Of a stretch of DNA of 64,000 nucleotides, positions 25,006 through 33,191 are shown one piece after another (within the stretch, counting starts at the first letter, position 1; every line of letters starts with the position of its first letter). A program made the translations under genes and the position numbers. This DNA is from CAJBVG01 sp943371425 (GTDB lineage Bacteria > Bacteroidota > Bacteroidia > Sphingobacteriales > Sphingobacteriaceae): assembly GCA_943371425.1 (NCBI GenBank), contig CALRUR010000002.1:124001-188000 (forward strand), given 5' to 3'. A model generated the notes under the pieces. The model did not search any database. It was not told the origin of the DNA and worked only from the letters and a program-made list of their open reading frames with translations.

Positions 25006-25655
25006 ACTAAATTGCCATCGCGCATGTGTATAACACGGTCGGCTAATTTCGCTAAACCCTCGTTGTGCGTAACAATTACAAAGGTTTGGTTTAGTTCTTT
25101 CTTCAATTCTAAAAAAAGTTTATTTACTTCTTCGGCATTACTCGAATCTAAATTACCAGTAGGCTCATCTGCAAAAATGATACTCGGTTTATTCATTAAG
25201 GCACGAGCAATGGCAACACGCTGTTGCTCCCCACCCGATAATTCTGAAGGCTTATGTTCAGCACGATTACCTAATCCCATGCGTTCTAATAATTCCATGG
25301 CACGTATGGTGCTTTGTTTTTTACTGGTATTAGCAATCCATGCAGGTATGCAAATGTTTTCGATGGCAGTAAATTCTGGCAGTAAATGGTGGAATTGAAA
25401 AATAAACCCAAAGGTTTTATTTCTTAAATTATTTAATTCGTTTTTACTTAATTTACTTAATGCTTTGTTTTTAAAATATACTTCCCCTTTATCAATGGTA
25501 TCGAGGGTGCTTAATAAGTGTAGTAGAGTACTCTTACCTGCTCCCGAAGCCCCAACAATTGCTACCATCTCGCCTTCATTAATACCCATGCTTACCCCTT
25601 TAAGCACTTCTAAATTTCCGTAATGTTTATGTATGTTTTCTGCTTTTAAAATCAT
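25002..25655 (-). CDS. LolD-like ABC transporter ATP-binding protein
   Basis: 217 residues with Walker A GASGAGKST (35-43), Q-loop FHHLLPEF, signature LSGGEQQR and Walker B SIIFADEPTGNLD. This is the LolD/MacB class. No permease is adjacent, so the partner must be elsewhere; in lipoprotein sorting LolD serves LolC/LolE permeases. It follows the GT-C membrane protein gene by one base and so is probably co-transcribed with it. A second LolD-like ATPase lies in the window at 12004-12678, with its permease beside it. Confidence 0.9.
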   Translation of the reverse strand: MILKAENIHKHYGNLEVLKGVSMGINEGEMVAIVGASGAGKSTLLHLLSTLDTIDKGEVYFKNKALSKLSKNELNNLRNKTFGFIFQFHHLLPEFTAIENICIPAWIANTSKKQSTIRAMELLERMGLGNRAEHKPSELSGGEQQRVAIARALMNKPSIIFADEPTGNLDSSNAEEVNKLFLELKKELNQTFVIVTHNEGLAKLADRVIHMRDGNLV

Positions 25656-25656
25656 G

Positions 25657-27132
25657 TTAATTTCTTTTTAATTCTTCTAAAGCTTCTTGTGTAGGTACTT
25701 CATATAATTTTAATCCATTATAAGTAAGTATTTTTTTGCCAATAGAAGGTAATTCAACTTTTTCTTTTACTTCATAGGTACTAATTAATCGCGAAAGTTT
25801 AGGAGCATCTCTAAAACTTAAGTAATATACATGTTCGTAATTTCTGATGTCGTATTTATGCAAGGCATAAGGCAATGTATACTCATAATCGTTAGCATGG
25901 TTCATAGTAAAATAGAAACCAATTGCTTCGTCGATTATTAAATTTTTCTTTTTAGTATGATGTTGCATCGAATTTTCCAACCAGCTGTACACCTTGTATT
26001 CATTTCGTTCGGGCCATTGTTTAAAGGTATAATAATGGCGAATTCCAAAGGGAATAGCAATAATGAATAATAGCGCAAACATCAAACTTAATTGAACTTT
26101 ATTACCAGTTTTTAAACTGAATTTTAAATTGCCAAACAATGAAAAAATACGTTGCATTAAATAAGGTAAATGCAAAAACATTAAAAACGTTAAAATAGAA
26201 GTGTATCTGTAAAAAGGAGCGAGGGTAAAAAACCAAAACAAACTTGTTAATAAATACGACCATTCTAATAGTTGATTTCGTGGATTCCATCTAAATATAA
26301 TACTGTACAAACAACTTACATGCATTATTATATTGATGAGAAGCATATAAGGTTGATACTTATAAATTGGCAAAAAACGCTCTATAAAATGTAAGTAAAA
26401 AATATTTCCTTGCACCACCGTTTGGTCGTGCTCTTGCCCATGCATTACTAATTGTTGGTAGATGTTTTGAAAATTAAAATCGGCAAGTATTAAATATATT
26501 ATTGGAAAGAACCCTATAGATACGATATACTGTACTCTTTTTAGTATAGATGCTTTTTTGGTTAGTAAATTCAAACTAAAAATTAAGCCAATAGGATATA
26601 AACCAGGGTGAGCAATTAATAATAATGAAATAAGTACTGCTTGTATACTCGGTCTTTTATTTCTGATGGATAAATAAAAGAGCGCACTCATAATGGCTAT
26701 GGCAGGCAGTTCTACTCGACCGTTGCGCAAAGAGTTATTAATGCCTTCATCTAACACAAATACACAAATTATAAAATAGATGATGGCCTCCACGGTCATG
26801 TACCTAGCCACAATATATTTAAACATATATATGCAGGTAATGCCTAAAAATAGGAGCCAAAGTAAACGAGTATAAAATAATTCGGCTGGGAAAAGGCTTA
26901 AATCTATAAAATGAATAAAGGAGCTAAGAGGCAAATAGGCTAAAAAAACACTTTCTGCACCTGTATGAGGCCACATTTTCCCTATAAAACCATTGCCTTG
27001 CAAGTATTGCCATGCGGGTTCTATGTTCATTATTTCATCTATCCAGGCAATAGGTACTTTGTTGAGGTTCAATAACATTGTAGCAAATAGCACCGTTAGA
27101 ATAATAATGAAAGGTGTTTTTTTTAAAGTCAT
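25657..27132 (-). CDS. polytopic membrane protein, GT-C glycosyltransferase-like
   Basis: 491 residues with about 11 hydrophobic segments over residues 1-370 and a soluble C-terminal domain of about 115 residues. An acidic pair in the first outer loop (IAWIDEIMNIEPAW) follows the first membrane helix, the position of the catalytic aspartate in GT-C enzymes that use lipid-linked sugars (GT39/GT83/ArnT type). I infer a sugar or lipid-linked donor transferase, but the family assignment rests on topology. It is divergent from the PIG-L deacetylase gene (73-bp gap) and shares a transcript with the LolD-like ATPase. Confidence 0.6.
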   Translation of the reverse strand: MTLKKTPFIIILTVLFATMLLNLNKVPIAWIDEIMNIEPAWQYLQGNGFIGKMWPHTGAESVFLAYLPLSSFIHFIDLSLFPAELFYTRLLWLLFLGITCIYMFKYIVARYMTVEAIIYFIICVFVLDEGINNSLRNGRVELPAIAIMSALFYLSIRNKRPSIQAVLISLLLIAHPGLYPIGLIFSLNLLTKKASILKRVQYIVSIGFFPIIYLILADFNFQNIYQQLVMHGQEHDQTVVQGNIFYLHFIERFLPIYKYQPYMLLINIIMHVSCLYSIIFRWNPRNQLLEWSYLLTSLFWFFTLAPFYRYTSILTFLMFLHLPYLMQRIFSLFGNLKFSLKTGNKVQLSLMFALLFIIAIPFGIRHYYTFKQWPERNEYKVYSWLENSMQHHTKKKNLIIDEAIGFYFTMNHANDYEYTLPYALHKYDIRNYEHVYYLSFRDAPKLSRLISTYEVKEKVELPSIGKKILTYNGLKLYEVPTQEALEELKRN

Positions 27133-27205
27133 CTTTTAATATTGGTGTTTTTTCTGATAAGAATTTCCCTAAAACTAACTATATTTCATCGTTTATTAAA
27201 TACAT

Positions 27206-27844
27206 ATGTTCAAATCGAGTAAACAAACCATATTAGTGCTAGCTCCACATACAGATGATGGAGAATTAGGTTGTGGGGGTAGTATCAGTAAGTTTCTGGA
27301 ACAAGGGCACGATGTTTATTATGCAGCATTCTCTGCCTGCGAAATATCTGTACCATCGCATTTACCTTCGGATATATTAATAAAAGAGGTGAAAAGCGCC
27401 ACACAAGTGTTGGGTATAAAGCCCGAGAATTTAATTTTATATAATTACGAAGTCCGAACCTTTAGCTATCATCGTCAGCTAATATTGCAAGACATGATTG
27501 ATCTGAAAAACAGAATTAATCCGGATCTAGTGATGGTGCCGAGTTTAACAGATTTGCATCAAGACCATGGAACCATTTCTCAGGAAGCGCTAAGAGCCTT
27601 TAAAACAACTTCAATTTTATCATACGAATTGCCCTGGAATAACATCAGTTTTAATACTACTTGTTTTATTCCTTTAGAGAATGAACATGTAGTTAAAAAA
27701 GCGGAAGCATTGGCTAAATATGAAAGTCAGAAGCACCGCCCATATGCCAATGAAGAATTTATTAGAGGATTAGCACGAACACGTGGAGTGCAAATTTCTG
27801 AACGTTACGCAGAAGTATTTGAAGTAGTACGATGGATTATGTAG
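27206..27844 (+). CDS. PIG-L/LmbE-family deacetylase
   Basis: 212 residues. The zinc motif is APHTDDGELGCGG (H15, D17, D18), and the second conserved region is VPSLTDLHQDHGTISQEALRA with the H-x-x-H that completes the site. PIG-L enzymes remove acetyl groups from N-acetylglucosamine-type sugars. It opens a three-gene unit with an ATP-grasp protein (13-bp overlap) and a HAD phosphatase (1-bp gap), an arrangement typical of surface-glycan or sugar-modification loci. Cytosolic: no signal peptide. Confidence 0.88.
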   Translation: MFKSSKQTILVLAPHTDDGELGCGGSISKFLEQGHDVYYAAFSACEISVPSHLPSDILIKEVKSATQVLGIKPENLILYNYEVRTFSYHRQLILQDMIDLKNRINPDLVMVPSLTDLHQDHGTISQEALRAFKTTSILSYELPWNNISFNTTCFIPLENEHVVKKAEALAKYESQKHRPYANEEFIRGLARTRGVQISERYAEVFEVVRWIM

Positions 27845-28878
27845 AAAAAATAGTGGTGTTAATGACTGGTGCTGGAGCGCCAGGAGCTGCGGGCATTATT
27901 AAATGTTTAAAGCAAGACAAAAACATACACTTAATATTGGCAGATGCTGCCGAAGAACCTGTAGGTAAATACTTGAACGGGAATTTTTATCAAATACCTA
28001 CTGCAAGCGACCCCGATTTTATTCCGGCAGTACGTTCCATTTGTTTAAAGGAACAAGTAAAAATTATAATGCCATTAGTAACTCGAGAGCTTTTTGCTTT
28101 TTCTGAATATAAAGATGAGTTCCGTACCATTGGTGTACATGTATTAGTTTCTGATGAGAGCGCTTTATCTATTGCAAATGATAAAGGCAGGTTATACCAA
28201 CATTTAGAACAAGCGAGGCTTAAGGTGCCGAAATATAAAATTGTAAATACATGGTTGGAGTTTGAAGAAGCATTGGAGTATTTAGATTATCCGAACCAAA
28301 AAGTATGCTTCAAACCATGTGTTTCTAATGGTTCTAGAGGATTTAGAATTATAGATCCGGCAATAGATGAATTTCATTTATTATTTAAAGAGAAACCAAA
28401 CCATACCTTTATTTCTATTGAAAAACTGAAAAGTATATTAGAAAATCAAGCATTTCCAACCTTATTAGTTTCCGAATATTTACCTGGCCCCGAGTTTTCG
28501 GTAGATTGTATTGCGAAAAATGGGCAGCCTATTGTGGTTGTACCTAGAGTTCGAAGCCGCATGAAAGAAGGCATTAGTGTGGCAGGAGAATTTATTCAGC
28601 ATAAAGAAATAATTAAATATTGCGAAGACATTATTAAATCTTTGCATTTGCACGGAAACATTGGCATACAAGTAAAGCAAGCAGAAGATGGAGGGTATAA
28701 GATTTTAGAAATTAATCCGCGTGTACAAGGAACCATTTCTGCAGGACTTGGTGCAGGAATTAACTTACCCTTACTAGCCATTCATCAAGAATTAAACCTA
28801 ACCATTGATGAACATGATATGCAAGTAATTTGGGGAACAAAATTTATTCGTTTTTGGGAAGAAGTATTTTACAATTAA
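27832..28878 (+). CDS. ATP-grasp domain protein (carbamoyl-phosphate-synthase-like)
   Basis: 348 residues. The N-terminal pre-ATP-grasp fold opens with VVLMTGAGAPGAAGIIKCL and the ATP-grasp core carries KVCFKPCVSNGSRGF (phosphate-binding loop), LVSEYLPGPEFSVDCIA and ILEINPRVQGTISAG (metal site). This group (PylC/CarB-like) ligates a carboxylate to an amine through an acyl phosphate. The substrate is unknown; with PIG-L upstream and HAD downstream it may modify a sugar or a nucleotide-linked intermediate. It starts inside the PIG-L gene, so the two are translationally coupled. Confidence 0.85.
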   Translation: MDYVEKIVVLMTGAGAPGAAGIIKCLKQDKNIHLILADAAEEPVGKYLNGNFYQIPTASDPDFIPAVRSICLKEQVKIIMPLVTRELFAFSEYKDEFRTIGVHVLVSDESALSIANDKGRLYQHLEQARLKVPKYKIVNTWLEFEEALEYLDYPNQKVCFKPCVSNGSRGFRIIDPAIDEFHLLFKEKPNHTFISIEKLKSILENQAFPTLLVSEYLPGPEFSVDCIAKNGQPIVVVPRVRSRMKEGISVAGEFIQHKEIIKYCEDIIKSLHLHGNIGIQVKQAEDGGYKILEINPRVQGTISAGLGAGINLPLLAIHQELNLTIDEHDMQVIWGTKFIRFWEEVFYN

Positions 28879-28879
28879 T

Positions 28880-29497
28880 ATGTTATTCGACAAATTAGTA
28901 GAGCAAAAAAAAGCATTCGTTTTCGATTTAGATAATACCCTTTACCCAGAGAAGGATTATTTATTTCAAGTATATTATATGGTTGGTCAGTTTATAGAAT
29001 ACCAAGAAACATACGACCACCAGATTATTACGAAGTATTTAATAGATGAGTTTGAAAAAAATGGACGAGCGCATATTTTTGATAAGTTAATAGAACAATT
29101 TAACTTGAAAAAAGAATATGTTGATAATTGCATCCGCTTGCTAAGAACAGCACGCTTGCCCTTAAAACTATTGTTATTTAAAGAAGCAGAATGGATGTTA
29201 AATGAATTGGTAGCTAAACAGAAACCAATTTTTATTTTAACCAACGGCACAACCGATCAGCAATACAATAAAATTACACAGATAGAATGGAACGGATTGC
29301 AGAAACATATTAAATGTTATTATGCACATGAAATTGCCCCGAAACCAGCACCAGATGGATTATTGAAAATCATGCAAGATCATGAGCTTGAGCCCAAGGA
29401 CCTCGTATTTATTGGCGATGCCGACATCGACGAGAATTGTGCAAAAGCCGCAGGAGTGGAGTTTGTGTATATTGAGTCTTTAGTCTCTAGTAGCTAG
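28880..29497 (+). CDS. HAD family hydrolase
   Basis: 205 residues. Motif I is FVFDLDNTLYP (D16, D18), motif II ILTNGT, motif III lysine in HEIAPKPAPDG and motif IV VFIGDADIDENCAKAAG. The helical cap lies between residues 25 and 95, the C1-cap phosphatase layout (GPH/PhoE type). Substrate unknown; likely a phospho-sugar in view of the PIG-L and ATP-grasp genes before it. The last residues (ESLVSSS) are encoded by a TAGTCTT period-7 array, so the original C-terminus has probably been replaced or extended by the repeat. Confidence 0.88.
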   Translation: MLFDKLVEQKKAFVFDLDNTLYPEKDYLFQVYYMVGQFIEYQETYDHQIITKYLIDEFEKNGRAHIFDKLIEQFNLKKEYVDNCIRLLRTARLPLKLLLFKEAEWMLNELVAKQKPIFILTNGTTDQQYNKITQIEWNGLQKHIKCYYAHEIAPKPAPDGLLKIMQDHELEPKDLVFIGDADIDENCAKAAGVEFVYIESLVSSS

Positions 29498-29551
29498 TCT
29501 TTAGACCCCCTCGAACCTAGCTCCATACTAATTACTAATTACTAACGACTA
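29475..29551. repeat. TAGTCTT array overlapping a stop codon, and TAATTAC array
   Basis: 29475-29503 holds TAGTCTT, TAGTCTC, TAGTAGC, TAGTCTT at period 7 and includes the stop of the HAD gene. 29528-29551 holds TAATTAC, TAATTAC, TAACGAC. The words of the second array are near reverse complements of the first class. Confidence 0.75.
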
Positions 29552-29560
29552 AATAAAAAA

Positions 29561-30079
29561 ATGAAAACATTAAAAACAATCCTACTAACTCTACTTTGCA
29601 TCATTGCTTTGTTATTTGTGATTTCTGTTTTTCTACCATCAGTAAATAAGGTGGAGAGAAGCATTAGCTTTAAAGGTAACGCCGATTCTGTTTTTAAAAA
29701 TATAAATACCTTGAAGAGCTGGAATAAATGGAGCTATTGGCAACTAATAGAACCTACCATGCAAATACAATACTTAGGCCCGGAGGCGGGCATAGGGGCA
29801 ACGCAAACTTGGACAGGTAAAGATGGAAAAGGTAAATTAACTATTGTAGAAAGTGTGGCGCCACGGTTGGTTGCCTACCAATTACAATTTGAAGATTTTA
29901 CACCTATGAATGGTTATTTTGAAATAGATGCCAATTCAGATTCGACTGTTACTGTAAATTGGATAATGCAAGCAGATGCTGGCAACAATCCATTAATGAA
30001 ATATTTCGGATTGATGATGGATCGAATGATGGGCCCAGATTTTGAAGCGGGTTTGAAAAATCTATCGACCTTAAAATAA
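29561..30079 (+). CDS. SRPBCC (polyketide-cyclase-like) family protein
   Basis: 172 residues. An N-terminal membrane helix (TILLTLLCIIALLFVISVFLPS) anchors a START-like ligand-binding domain: NADSVFKNINTLKSWNKWSYW, GIGATQTWTGKDGKGKLTIVE and a late amphipathic helix. It has a tandem paralogue 25 bp downstream with the same layout (NADSVF, GIGATQTW). Probably a small hydrophobic-ligand binder facing the periplasm; the ligand is unknown. Confidence 0.85.
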   Translation: MKTLKTILLTLLCIIALLFVISVFLPSVNKVERSISFKGNADSVFKNINTLKSWNKWSYWQLIEPTMQIQYLGPEAGIGATQTWTGKDGKGKLTIVESVAPRLVAYQLQFEDFTPMNGYFEIDANSDSTVTVNWIMQADAGNNPLMKYFGLMMDRMMGPDFEAGLKNLSTLK

Positions 30080-30104
30080 TTTTAATTGAATTTAATTTTT
30101 TTAG

Positions 30105-30626
30105 ATGAAAACTTTTAAAAAGACACTTTTTTATGTATTAAGTATTAGTGCAATACTTTTTGCACTATCATTTGCACTACCAAAACAAGGAGTTGTAGAA
30201 CGTAGTATAACTGTAAAAGCGAATGCCGACAGTGTTTTCGAGCAGATAAATACGATTAAAAATTGGAAGAATTGGGCAGATTGGTTTAGTAAAAAAGATA
30301 CTGTATTTGTAAAGTATGAAGGGGAGCATGAAGGCATAGGGGCCACTCAAACTTGGGATAATTCTTTTGGAATTGGTAAGGTAATAATAATAGAGAGCAC
30401 GAAACCAACTTCCATAAAATATGCTATGCGCTTATACAAGTACGCACCTTATATGGGTACTATTGTAATTACACCAAATCCAGATGCTACCATTACTATT
30501 AATTGGAAGGTAACACTAGATGCTGGTAAAAATCCGGTTAAAAAATATTTTTGCTTTTTACTCGATCCAATCCTCGGTGCAGGAATGGAGAGGAGCTTGG
30601 AAAGGCTGGGAAAAACAAGTAGTTAG
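30105..30626 (+). CDS. SRPBCC family protein, tandem paralogue
   Basis: 173 residues, same architecture as the preceding gene: N-terminal helix (TLFYVLSISAILFALSFALP), NADSVFEQINTIKNWKNWADWF, EGIGATQTWDNSFGIGKVIIIE and NWKVTLDAGKNPVKKYF. The two differ at many positions, so the duplication is old. It follows the first copy by 25 bp in one unit. The C-terminal KTSS and stop are the first bases of a TAGTCGT period-7 array. Confidence 0.85.
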   Translation: MKTFKKTLFYVLSISAILFALSFALPKQGVVERSITVKANADSVFEQINTIKNWKNWADWFSKKDTVFVKYEGEHEGIGATQTWDNSFGIGKVIIIESTKPTSIKYAMRLYKYAPYMGTIVITPNPDATITINWKVTLDAGKNPVKKYFCFLLDPILGAGMERSLERLGKTSS

Positions 30627-30651
30627 ATATTAGTCGTTAGTCGTTAGAGTT
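30618..30651. repeat. TAGTCGT heptamer array
   Basis: TAGATAT, TAGTCGT, TAGTCGT, TAGAGTT at period 7, starting inside the last codons of the SRPBCC gene and ending 6 bases before the next ATG. Confidence 0.7.
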
Positions 30652-30656
30652 TGCTT

Positions 30657-31196
30657 ATGAAAACCATTTTGATAATTGCATCCATTGCATTGCTATCCTT
30701 TATTTATCCTAAAGACGAATTAATTTTGTGGGGCACTCGTTCTATAGAATGGTCAGATTTTAAAGCGAAACCTAATAAATCTCAAAAAACTGCTGCGCTC
30801 ACTGCTAGCACCATCACCCTAAATTCTAAATATGATGACAATAAGCAACTGGTTATACTAATAGAGAATTTTTTTATTACGAATAGATCTTGGACAAGCA
30901 CCACCGATTCTATTGTATTAGAACATGAACGTAGGCATTTCGATTTATCGGAAGTTTATGCTCGGAAAATCAGAAAAGCATTGAAAGAAAAAAAGTTTAA
31001 TACAAAAAAATTGAACGAAGAGGTGAATGCGATTTTTGTAAAGTACAACAAAGAATTATCAAATGAACAAAAGTTGTACGACGCAGAAACCAATCATTCA
31101 ATCAATAAAACCAAACAAAAACAATGGTCGGCACGCATCCAATCTGAATTGGATAAATTGGAAGAACATAGCTCCATAGAATGCCCAGTTCGTTAG
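30657..31196 (+). CDS. DUF922 family protein, putative zinc-dependent hydrolase
   Basis: 179 residues from the ATG at 30657 (an in-frame TTG lies two codons upstream). A hydrophobic N-terminus (MKTILIIASIALLSFIYP) may be a signal anchor. The core has RSIEWSDFKAKPN and VLEHERRHFDLSEVYARK; HExxH-like HERRH is the expected metal-binding site of DUF922, a family thought to include zinc proteases. The C-terminal 60 residues are charged and helical. The gene ends beside a 32-bp inverted repeat shared with the convergent ubiD gene. Confidence 0.7.
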   Translation: MKTILIIASIALLSFIYPKDELILWGTRSIEWSDFKAKPNKSQKTAALTASTITLNSKYDDNKQLVILIENFFITNRSWTSTTDSIVLEHERRHFDLSEVYARKIRKALKEKKFNTKKLNEEVNAIFVKYNKELSNEQKLYDAETNHSINKTKQKQWSARIQSELDKLEEHSSIECPVR

Positions 31197-31200
31197 TTCG

Positions 31201-31279
31201 TGCGCTCATTTGCTCGTTTGCTCATGGGTGCACCATAGTTAGTAAATTGCACCCATGAGCAAACGAGCAAATGAGCACA
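31201..31279. terminator. 32-bp inverted repeat between convergent genes
   Basis: 31201-31232 pairs with 31248-31279 at 31 of 32 positions, with a 15-base loop. The arms are period-8 words (GCTCATTT, GCTCGTTT, GCTCATGG). It fills the 87 bp between the DUF922 gene (+) and the UbiD gene (-), so it is suited to terminate both. Confidence 0.75.
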
Positions 31280-31283
31280 TGAA

Positions 31284-33185
31284 TTAACGAGCTACTGCTC
31301 CGCCTTCATACACCTGCTTAATGTATTTGCGAGATGGCGAAGGAATCATCGGGCCGAGGCCTAGTTTATCCCACATGGCATCAATTTGATCAATTACTTC
31401 TGGAGTGTTGGCTAAAATATTCGGCCAATCGCGGGTAAAGCCATCGAGCTCTTTTGTTTTACGAGTTCCATCAAAACCAACGTGTGAAATTTCATCATCA
31501 GAAAAAGCATTTACTGTAAAAGCATCACGTTTTGGATCCACGTTGTTAGAAAATCTCCAAACGGCATCTGCTAAATCGCTTATATCAATAGTATGTTCTA
31601 AGAATATAATTACTTTCACTTGCTTAAAACCTTCGTGTTCAAAAAGTGCTTTATTTAGCTCAGCAATATGTCCTTTTCTGTTTTTTTCTACAGAAACTAC
31701 TACCAATGAAACGCCTAATTGTAAAAGCGAATCGTTAATGTCTTTTATCTCTGTATATTTCGATTTTATTTCTTCTTTATTTATTTTGATATGTGCAGTG
31801 TTTACAATACTTTCCGAGCGTTTTTCTTCTGGGAATTTCTTGGTTGCATCAATCCCCATTTTGCCACCAAATGCTGCTTTAGAACACGAGTGGTCTAACA
31901 CATCCATTGGTCCGTTTGAATAAATAATATCGTTTTGTGGATCTACGTTTTCTGAAATATATTGAGCAACTGCTAAGTTATCATGTATGTTTACATCACC
32001 ATCAACCACCACCATCATTTTTGTAAACATCATTTGCCCGGCACCCCACATAGAGTTCATTACTTTTAATGCTTGCCCTGCATAATCCTTTTTAATTTTA
32101 ACGATTACCAAATTATGAAACACTCCTTCCATTGGCAATACCATGTCTATGATCTCTGGCACCATGGTCATTTTTATAGGGGCTAAAAATATACGCTCTG
32201 TAGCTTTGCCAATCCATGCATCTTCTTGAGGCGGAATGCCTACAATGGTTGCAGGGAATACAGCATTTTTACGGTGTGTAATACAGGTGATGTGAAAACG
32301 TGGATACCAATCTGCTAAAGAGTAATAACCGGTATGGTCGCCAAAAGGGCCTTCCCAAATCCAATCTTCTGCTGGGTCTACATAACCTTCAATTATAATA
32401 TCTGCATCGGCTGGTACTTGTATATCTTGTGTTAAACATTGTACTAGCTCCACTTTTTTCTTGCGTAAAAATCCAGCTAACATGTATTCATCAATACCAT
32501 CTGGTAATGGGGCAGTAGCTGCATAAGTATAAACAGGGTCGCCACCTAATGCAACAGCAACAGGCATTTTCTGACCAAGTTTTTTGTATTCATTATAATG
32601 TCTTGCCGAAACTTTATGTTTATGCCAATGCATCCCTGTCATGGTTGGTTCGAACACTTGCATGCGGTACATGCCTACATTTCTAATTCCGGTATTTGGG
32701 TCTTTGGTATGTATAACTGGGAGGGTAATAAAAGGGCCACCATCTTCTGGCCAACAAGTAAGTACTGGAAACTTCGTAATATCAGGGTTCTTCATTACTA
32801 CTTCTTGGCACTCACCTTTGCCTGAAACAACTTTAGGCATCCATGAAGAAATTTGCCCAAGCTTAGGCAACATTTTGAGTTTATCTAAAATAGAATCCTT
32901 AGGGCCAGTAAGCATTTTAAATAGGCCTTCAATTTCTTTACTTATATCATCCATGTTTTCCACGCCTAATGCCATGCACATGCGTTTATAATTACCCATC
33001 GAATTAATGAGTACAGGAAAATCTGTTCCGGTATTTTCAAACAATAAAGCAGGGCCATATTGTTTAGAAACACGGTCGGTAATTTCAGTAATCTGAAGTT
33101 TAGGATCTACAAATTCTTTGATGCGTACAAGTTCGCCAGCTTCTTCTAAGCGTTGAATAAAATGTTGAAGATTTTTATATGCCAT
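31284..33185 (-). CDS. UbiD family decarboxylase
   Basis: 633 residues, the longer form found in Bacteroidota and annotated as a menaquinone-biosynthesis decarboxylase. Features seen are MAYKNLQHFIQRLEEAGELVRI at the start, WPEDGGPFITLPVIHTKDP and GMHWHKHKVSARHYNEY in the central prFMN-binding region, IIEGYVDPAEDWIWEGPFGDHTGYYS and ATIVGIPPQEDAWIGKATER. The family uses prenylated FMN made by UbiX, which is not in this window. It decarboxylates an aromatic or enoic acid, probably in quinone synthesis, but that is inference. Seven bp after it begins, the next minus-strand gene ends, so it heads or joins a unit with the FadL-like porin. Confidence 0.85.
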   Translation of the reverse strand: MAYKNLQHFIQRLEEAGELVRIKEFVDPKLQITEITDRVSKQYGPALLFENTGTDFPVLINSMGNYKRMCMALGVENMDDISKEIEGLFKMLTGPKDSILDKLKMLPKLGQISSWMPKVVSGKGECQEVVMKNPDITKFPVLTCWPEDGGPFITLPVIHTKDPNTGIRNVGMYRMQVFEPTMTGMHWHKHKVSARHYNEYKKLGQKMPVAVALGGDPVYTYAATAPLPDGIDEYMLAGFLRKKKVELVQCLTQDIQVPADADIIIEGYVDPAEDWIWEGPFGDHTGYYSLADWYPRFHITCITHRKNAVFPATIVGIPPQEDAWIGKATERIFLAPIKMTMVPEIIDMVLPMEGVFHNLVIVKIKKDYAGQALKVMNSMWGAGQMMFTKMMVVVDGDVNIHDNLAVAQYISENVDPQNDIIYSNGPMDVLDHSCSKAAFGGKMGIDATKKFPEEKRSESIVNTAHIKINKEEIKSKYTEIKDINDSLLQLGVSLVVVSVEKNRKGHIAELNKALFEHEGFKQVKVIIFLEHTIDISDLADAVWRFSNNVDPKRDAFTVNAFSDDEISHVGFDGTRKTKELDGFTRDWPNILANTPEVIDQIDAMWDKLGLGPMIPSPSRKYIKQVYEGGAVAR

Positions 33186-33191
33186 TTATCG

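Noticed and set aside
31405..31923. 172-residue plus-strand frame opposite the UbiD gene
   Set aside because: Ser/Phe/Thr-rich, no start signal and no family; a typical antisense shadow of a conserved gene.
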